Source: Dendrophyllia cribrosa (lineage: Eukaryota; Cnidaria; Anthozoa; Scleractinia; Dendrophylliidae). From it: a stretch of DNA of 64,000 nt. A model generated the notes under the pieces. The model saw nothing but the letters and a program-made list of their open reading frames with translations, was not told the DNA's origin and did no database searches. Made by a program: the position numbers and the translations under genes. Each line of letters begins with the position of its first letter. Position 1 is the stretch's first letter. Where the stretch lies: positions 37,976,207-38,040,206 of the forward strand of contig JAJLRJ010000005.1 in the NCBI GenBank assembly GCA_024195265.1, in the 5' to 3' direction. This document shows positions 58,337 to 64,000 of the stretch, in pieces.

Positions 58337-58671
58337 GCCGAATTTCATCCCAGACCTTAATGCGATGCGATGATTGTTGCAGTGCGTAATAGTATACTAT
58401 TCGCACTGCATAAATCATAAGCAGAGCATATAAGACCAACAAAATATGAATAAATTGTCATTCCTTCAAGTGCAACGGCGAAGGAAAAATACCAAGTGTA
58501 AAACAATTGGCATTTGGGTGTTACGGGTGGGTGTACGGGCCAGGGAAATTAACTCACCCTCCCTCCCACCCCTCTTTCCGTTCGCACTGTGCCTTTCGTC
58601 GTGTCGCCGAATTTCATCCCAGACCTTAATGCGATGCGATGATTGTTGCAGTGCGTAATAGTATACTATTC
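58337..58671. repeat. B1-A2-B2 split direct repeats of the PAT-type element
   Basis: B1 58337-58402 and B2 58606-58671 share GCCGAATTTCATCCCAGACC through AGTATACTATTC. A2 58397-58479 overlaps B1 by CTATTC and repeats A1 at 54675. This order is the hallmark of PAT-like replication through a circular intermediate. Confidence 0.85.
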
Positions 58672-58777
58672 ACCTCCCAGCAATTTGCGCGCGAAAATTG
58701 TAATCGTTGACAGGAATAAATGAGTTAAAAAGCATCATTTTCGTTATATTATCTCACTGTTTCAGTATATACTAAAA

Positions 58778-58889
58778 CAACTATTCACCTCAGTGTAGGT
58801 GGGTAGTGGTGGATATTTACCTCGCCGCTTCGATTCGCGGCTCGGTTAATATCCACCACTACCCACCTACACTGAGGTGAATAGTTGTT
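58778..58889. mobile_element. Hairpin element, ~40-bp arms
   Basis: CAACTATTCACCTCAGTGTA and GTGGGTAGTGGTGGATATT are perfectly inverted on the far side of a loop containing CGCTTCGATTCGCGGC. It abuts the inverted-repeat element ending at 58776. Confidence 0.8.
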
Positions 58890-61800
58890 AAGTATTTACT
58901 GCTGGCATATTAGCAGCATGAAATTCGGTGGGAGTCTTTCTGGCTTTATCTGGATGGGAAATTTGGAAAAAAGTATGAATATTCCCTCTATTATGTCAGA
59001 TCAACTTGCAATTCCAGTACTAGGCCTTTGGAAATCGATCAGTTCGGTAGAGATGAATCATTTCTGTCATTTGTGCGCTTGAATTGGCTAATATCCTTTA
59101 CGATGTGTGCCTAATATTTCCCAATCTGTTGTAAAAATGAACTGATATTGTTTATAGCATTACGTTCCAAAGACAGGGAAGAGAGAGTTTGAGGTAAGCA
59201 ATAGCATTGTTGCTGTACAGTGTGGAATCCATCTTACAAAGGGTGCTTAAAAGTGATCAGAAAGAATTTCACAAACGCTGTATGTACATGTGAATAAAAA
59301 AGTTTTATTTTATCAAGCGACATTAAGTGAGTAATCAGTAGAACACTTCTTATGATTCTTGTACACTGTATATGTCAAGATTACATGTACTGATTTTGCC
59401 GGTTGGCCTTTAATCTTGGTTTTTAATTTTTGTTCATTTTAAGGCTCAAACATTTAGGTTTCAGTGACTTTTTAAGGCCTCATTTTGGTTCATTTTGGTC
59501 TGTTTTTTTTTTTGGCTACGGGGCCTAGTTTTCCTTATGGATAGTTTAATATATCTGGTATATATATATTCCGTCGAACTGTGAAATGGCTTATTTAGCT
59601 TCACGATCCATTTATATACAGTAGTATAAAATTAGACAGGTAAAAGTCGTAAAAAGTATTTTTAAAAAAGCCGTTAGAATAGCTTTCTAAAGCAGGTATA
59701 CATTAGATCACCCTAGGAATATATGACATGTTTGCTCGATAATATTGGTCCTTGATAATTTCAGCAGGGTTTCATGTTGACAATAGAACTGATTAGAATT
59801 ATTTTATCTGTCTGATTATCCATGCCTTCATTGTAATAGCTAATTTGGCTTAGACTCGTTTGTTAGATCGGCTGAAGTTTTTATTATCGTTGTGAAAATA
59901 TTACTGAGGATCAGAAGTTTCTTAGGCCGTGATTTAGTGTCTATTTTAATAGACTTAAATAGTATATGGCGTGCAAGACTTGTGAGAAAGTGTTTCTTCA
60001 CGGATGTAGTCTAAGATCCAAGAATGAAAATGCGGTGTCTATATTGGATCAATACTTCTTGAGGTTATTTTAGTTAATTATTCTGTTGTGGAGTAGTGTC
60101 TTGTGTCTTGTGCTTGACAGAACCTTCGCAGAATGTCGCCTGACCTGAACAACAGGCATTGACATTCAGTTAACTTCACTTTAATTTGAGAATATTTACA
60201 GCTTTATGCAATGTGTTTTTTTTTCCTCTACTGCGTCTCGGTAATTATTTTCCTCCGGCCTGGTGTCGTAGAATTTAAAACATGTTTCAAAATCGCACGA
60301 CATTTTTCTAAACTAAAGGATAACGTTTGCTCCGGGACTATACAGTATCACAAAAGGAAAGATCACATAGCTTGTATAGAACACTGACAATTATTGATGA
60401 CTTAAATTAATGACTTACAATTATTAGCTTAAATAGAAACTTAAAAAAATTCTACAATGTCAATTTAATATTTCGACAATAAATTATTTTTGTTGAAGAT
60501 ATTGTTACACATAATTAAAACAACCCAGGTTTAGATAAAAATCACTAACGGAAATGGTCTCTCGGACAGGAACCACCATTCAATAATTATAAAAAGGCTG
60601 TTGGTCTCTTTATGCACCCCCTCTCGACCCACCTAAAAAGATGGTGTCTTGTTCGCATAGCCCCCATTCTATCAGGAGTAGAAACTGAGAGAAAGATAAA
60701 AATATTCCTGTGCCATTTTACTAGTAATGCAAGCTTCATGCAGACAGAATATTAAACTCTCATCTCTGATTTTTAGGCCAAAAAAATGTGTCCATTACAC
60801 TCATTAGATAGGTGGTATGTTGTGTAACCCCCTATCCCTACACAGGGTGGGTCCTCGTCGAGTATACTTGTTAATTATGACCACTTCCCTAAGAGCCACC
60901 ATCTGTAAAGTGATGCTGGCATTTTTCCTGCAGCAAATGACAATTGAAAGCTAGTAATTAATTGTATGAATGATAACAGTTATAGAAAACTTGTTCAATC
61001 TCTGAGCTGGACAACAAATCGAGATTCAGTGTTACCATGTACATGTGTTACACTCTCGGTTAAAAATGACGAGAATGCCATTATTTTATAAGTAGTGGTG
61101 CATGTCTAGGGAAGAACTGAAACAGTAACATATTGTTTGTTTGAGGCTCTTGTTAGATATTTTGATAGCAAACCAGGTGGACTGATCCAGACGAGTTGAA
61201 ACTACTAACACTTGCTCCAGAAACAAGACAAGAGGAGAGCATAACCATTTTCAATGACGTCCAAAAAAATTGATAAAAGAGAAATTTGACTTAAGAAACC
61301 ACACAGTCTAGCCTAAAAACAATATTCGGACATAATATGACAGCATTGCATGATGGGAAAAAACTTACAGGAGATAGCCCAAAGGGCACTTTGATTTATA
61401 CTGATACCTATATCTCGTTTGCGCGCATGCGCATTAACGAGATAAAAACAATATTGCCCAGATCAAACAGAAACAGGAATATTGAGAAAGTCCTAACATC
61501 CAGAACTTGTTGTTGTTACATTTTTTTCTTTTTCAGCTTCTAGCAAAAACACTATTGTGAAATCCAAATGAAACAGAAACAAGAATAGTCATTTTTATCA
61601 TCCAAAAATTGTTATTATATTTTCTTATTTTTAAACTTCTAAAAAGGAATAACATATTGAGAAAACCTCAAAGCAGAACCTTCAGTGATAAATAAAGCAA
61701 CAAATTGTTTCCAACCAAACAAAAAGGACTAATGAGAAAATCATTAATTCTGTAATTAATTGTTCAGTTAATTTTATATTGCTGTTTATGTTACATTATT

Positions 61801-62337
61801 TACAATGAATAGCCAAGTAAACTTATAGTTTCATTGCCCGATTGCAATTGTTTATGTTCTTTGAGAAACATGACATCTGGTCAGCACTCCTCTACCTATT
61901 AGGTACACCAGTATTTACCTTATCTTGTAGAGCACATCGCGGGCTAACTATCAGATGTAAAATATTTCCGAAATATTGCAATATCGCAAAATCCAAAGGG
62001 GGCCAACAACCCCCCCCCCCCCCCCCCCCCCCTTGTACCACGGTGGGGTATACGTTTGCGTGTACGTCCGAGGGTTAAAATCAGTTCGGTCTTCCGTACG
62101 TGCATAAGGTAAAAGAGAACAACAACGAAACAAGTTACTCCAAAGTGGGTGTTTCGAACATCAGATATGGATAGTTAAACGAGTAAAACGACATACTTTT
62201 GTACGAAAAATATTTTGAAAACATGTTTGTTAACAATCTCCCTTTTAAAATGAAAACAAAGGCAAAAGGTATACGTGTGAATGAGGATGCCAGTTACAAC
62301 TGAGTTTTTAGTTCCATTGACGCGTATATTTTTCCAG
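58890..62337. other. 3' end of the 36-kb intron
   Basis: Mostly unannotated AT-rich sequence, the least repeat-marked part of the intron. It holds a poly-C tract (62010-62032) and short microrepeats. No gene, RNA or clear transposon is supported. Small frames have no recognisable domain. Confidence 0.5.
62010..62032. repeat. Poly-C tract (23 nt)
   Basis: An uninterrupted run of C between CAACAA and TTGTACC. Confidence 0.9.
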
Positions 62338-62457
62338 GCTGATGTTGTAGCTGCGCATCGTTTTTACGTAACCAAAGCTGACACGATTGAGCTGAGTGAC
62401 ACAATCTGTGGCAAAGGAGAAGCGGTGACTATATTCCTCTTTAGTGATAGCATGGAG
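62338..62457 (+). CDS. ECT2: ECT2-like RhoGEF exon: PH domain start
   Basis: Acceptor TTTTTCCAG ending at 62337, donor GTATGT at 62458. It is 40 codons, phase 0 to 0: ADVVAAHRFYVTKADTIELS, then GKGEAVTIFLFSDSME. This matches the first strands of the ECT2 PH domain (S/A-H-R ... V-T-L/I-F-L-F-N/S-D). In Dbl-family factors the PH domain follows the DH directly and supports membrane binding and exchange. Confidence 0.92.
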
Positions 62458-62787
62458 GTATGTCAAAGTAATGTCAACCGCCCGGCATAGTAAAATTAGA
62501 TGGTTTAAAAAATCAAGGAATACATTGCTGTTTATTTAGGGCGATCATCCGGTTGAGGATAGCACGAGATGATAAACGTCCCCACGGCTTGGTTGTTGAT
62601 CGAACATGTGACTTCTTCTTCTCAGTATACGATTTTGATAATAGTAATAAAGAAACGTATAAGAGCAGCTCACATATTGCAAATGTATGAGTCATTTATT
62701 GTGTAAAAAAAATCGCGCCACTTTATCGATTAATCAGAAGAAAAACGAAAACCATTTCGTGGCTTGCTGGCACGCATTATCTGCGCT

Positions 62788-62993
62788 TGTCGTCTGCCTT
62801 GCGTATTTGCTTCGGGTATTGATTGGATCGTCTTCCACTCTTATGATTTGTCAAAGTGAAAAACACTCTAAAAAGTATATTTTATGTTGTTGTCTGCCTC
62901 GCGTATTTGCTTCAGGTATTGATTGGTTCGTTAAATCGTCTTCCACTCTTATGATTTGTCAAAGTGAAAATCACTCTAAAAAGTGTATTTTGT
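62788..62993. repeat. ~105-bp tandem duplication before an ECT2 acceptor
   Basis: Two copies (about 62788-62887 and 62888-62993) share GTATTTGCTTC, GGTATTGATTGG, CGTCTTCCACTCTTATGATT and TGTCAAAGTGAAAA. The second ends 13 bp before the exon at 63007, so the duplication lies close to the branch point region. Confidence 0.85.
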
Positions 62994-63006
62994 GTTTCAC
63001 TTTTAG

Positions 63007-63127
63007 GTGACAAAACGACGAGACTTGCCCATGAAAAAAGAGGCAGATGGCACGCCACAAGAAAAGGCCTATGAGCACGTGAAATTCATTCCCTTTTCGG
63101 ATTTGGTGGACATCCGGGATAACGACT
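63007..63127 (+). CDS. ECT2: ECT2-like RhoGEF exon: PH domain middle
   Basis: Acceptor CTTTTAG ending at 63006, donor GTAAGT at 63128. It is 121 nt, ending in phase 1: VTKRRDLPMKKEADG, then EHVKFIPFSDLVDIRDND. This matches the K-R ... H-I/V-x-L/F-x-P-L/F-S ... D-I-R segment of the ECT2 PH domain. The remaining exons (PH end and C-terminal tail) lie beyond the window. Confidence 0.9.
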
Positions 63128-63172
63128 GTAAGTGACGCACCACTGACCACTGCGCGCGCGGTGGGAATAATA

Positions 63173-63537
63173 GGGAGCTTAAGCAACCACGTCGGCGACG
63201 GCAACGAGAACGGCACAAAACAATAGGCTTAATGAGCGAAAACAATGCCTCTGCACGTGCGTTTTACATTTTGGTACATTTCTTTGCCGTTCCCTGCAAA
63301 ACAACAACGCCAAATGATCAAATTATAGGTTTTGTGGAGAACGTGAACATAGGACGGTTAATTTTTCTTTCTCCATTTGAACTGGAAAGCAATCGCTTCA
63401 AATTCAGCTCCTGGGAAATCCAGTCACATTAGACAAACTAAACAAATTGAAGCAACTGCAAAGTAGTTTAAAATATCGCGAATCCCTTTTTCAAGTGACG
63501 TTTCCGTGCCGTTGCCGTCGTCGTTACTTAAGCTCCC
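63173..63537. mobile_element. MITE with GGGAGCTTAAG ends
   Basis: A 365-bp element with inverted ends GGGAGCTTAAGCAACCACGT and reverse complement, with CGACGGCAACG near the ends. TAATA flanks both sides (63168-63172 and 63538-63542). Its first base is 46 nt downstream of the ECT2 exon end. It has no coding capacity. Confidence 0.85.
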
Positions 63538-63662
63538 TAATAACCGCGCACTCTACATTCCACGCGCGTGATTCACCTGCCGCGCTTCGAGTCTTGCTGA
63601 GCAGGCCATTTTTTGCGCGAGCTTCACCTTGTCGCTTGTTTTGCTTCTTGCTCAACGTTCTA

Positions 63663-64000
63663 GAGGAGATCACATTGCTTTATGACTTTATGCATGGCTT
63701 GCCGCATCGTGTCACCTCCGATACAAAATTGCATGAATTTCAGTTCAAACTATTAAACAGGTACCTTGCGACAAACGACTTTTTAAATAAAATCGGTGTT
63801 TTACCTTCCCCAGTATGTTCTCTTTGTGGAAAAGAAAACGAATCCCTCGAACACATTTTAATCTCTTGCAATTATACCAAAGAATTCTGGAAAGAGGTTA
63901 TAAAGTGGCTCTGCAATTTAAAAGTCAATATATATAATCTTTACAACAGAGAAATCATGTTTGGAATGTCAAATTGTGAAGACGAGTTATTTGTTAATCA
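63663..64000 (+). mobile_element. L1-type LINE, C-terminal zinc-ribbon region, running off the window
   Basis: A continuous plus-strand frame from about 63663 encodes DTKLHEFQFKLLNRYLATND and CSLCGKENESLEHILISC then FWKEVIKWL. This is the zf-RVT C-terminal motif also seen at 12072-12392 but from a different, better preserved copy. No stop is met before the end of the window. Confidence 0.85.

Larger units (their letters stand above)
54675..58671 (+). mobile_element. PAT/DIRS-type tyrosine-recombinase retrotransposon, internally deleted
   Basis: It has the split direct repeats that define PAT-like elements: A1 (54675-54757, 83 bp) on the left, then B1 (58337-58402, 66 bp), A2 (58397-58479, 83 bp) and B2 (58606-58671, 66 bp) on the right. 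A1 matches A2, and B1 matches B2, almost perfectly. Inside are a spliced gag-like gene (54971-57068) and the start of a pol-like frame (57378-57827). The main RT, RNase H and recombinase regions are missing. The intron of the gag-like gene holds a 53-bp minisatellite. The near-identity of the repeats suggests recent insertion. Confidence 0.8.
54600..58776. mobile_element. Small inverted-repeat element, split by a retrotransposon
   Basis: TTTAGTATATACTGAAACAG and two more bases (54600-54621) recur exactly inverted at 58755-58776. Only about 180 bp of this element remains outside the 4-kb insertion at 54675-58671. It contains GGCGCGCTCTGATTGGCTAC on the left. The target duplication is unclear. 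Confidence 0.7.

Noticed and set aside
63232..63432. Small open frame after the last ECT2 exon
   Set aside because: It lies entirely inside the MITE at 63173-63537 and has no recognisable domain.

Overview
This is eukaryotic, animal nuclear DNA. It is AT-rich, with multi-exon coding sequence spread over large introns and dense layers of decayed transposable elements. The host gene and the mix of repeats fit a cnidarian, most likely an anthozoan such as a stony coral. The repeats include Penelope-like elements with GIY-YIG endonuclease, L1-type LINEs, a PAT/DIRS-type tyrosine-recombinase retrotransposon, fold-back DNA transposons and many palindromic MITEs. The species is an inference from content; nothing in the window proves it.

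One host gene runs left to right through the whole window: an orthologue of ECT2, the RhoA/Cdc42 guanine-nucleotide exchange factor of cytokinesis. Ten exons are visible: 5135-5303, 6414-6523, 13877-13999, 23137-23205, 23322-23435, 23768-23864, 24379-24460, 26025-26103, 62338-62457 and 63007-63127. Their phases join without a frame break. They encode the basic linker before the DH domain, the DH domain, and the first part of the PH domain. The N-terminal BRCT exons and the 3' end lie outside the window. A 36.2-kb intron (26104-62337) separates DH from PH coding sequence.

Everything else is intronic. 1-5134: simple repeats and a small palindrome. 5304-6413: a GC-AG-type intron holding three decayed tandem copies of the preceding exon end. 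6524-13876: an L1-type LINE split by a 2.76-kb transposon, then an inverted LINE fragment pair. 14000-23136: a head-to-head Penelope-like dimer (14270-19221) and a fold-back element with subterminal repeats (19456-22620). 24461-26024: a terminal-inverted-repeat element carrying a tRNA-His-like sequence and a Harbinger-like MITE.

The giant intron holds, in order: a repeat shared by 27.2-28.9 kb and 42.6-43.15 kb; a minisatellite; a 5.74-kb TTAA-flanked element (29663-35403) with nested insertions; a four-deep nest of LINE, second LINE, Penelope-like element and MITE (39401-42050); a Tc1/mariner-like element with transposase remnants (43253-44523); a second 5.73-kb TTAA-flanked element (44947-50673); a Mutator-like fold-back element with a 9-bp target duplication (51266-54589); and a PAT-type element with split direct repeats (54675-58671). 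The window ends inside another LINE.

The most notable observations are a complete hammerhead ribozyme fold in one Penelope-like tail (41649-41696), a matched pair of hammerheads with the same altered catalytic base in the inverted dimer, the split-direct-repeat element with a spliced gag-like gene and a 53-bp minisatellite in its intron, the ECT2 pseudo-exon array, and an unusual ECT2 DH helix that lacks the usual R-P-x-Q-R core.
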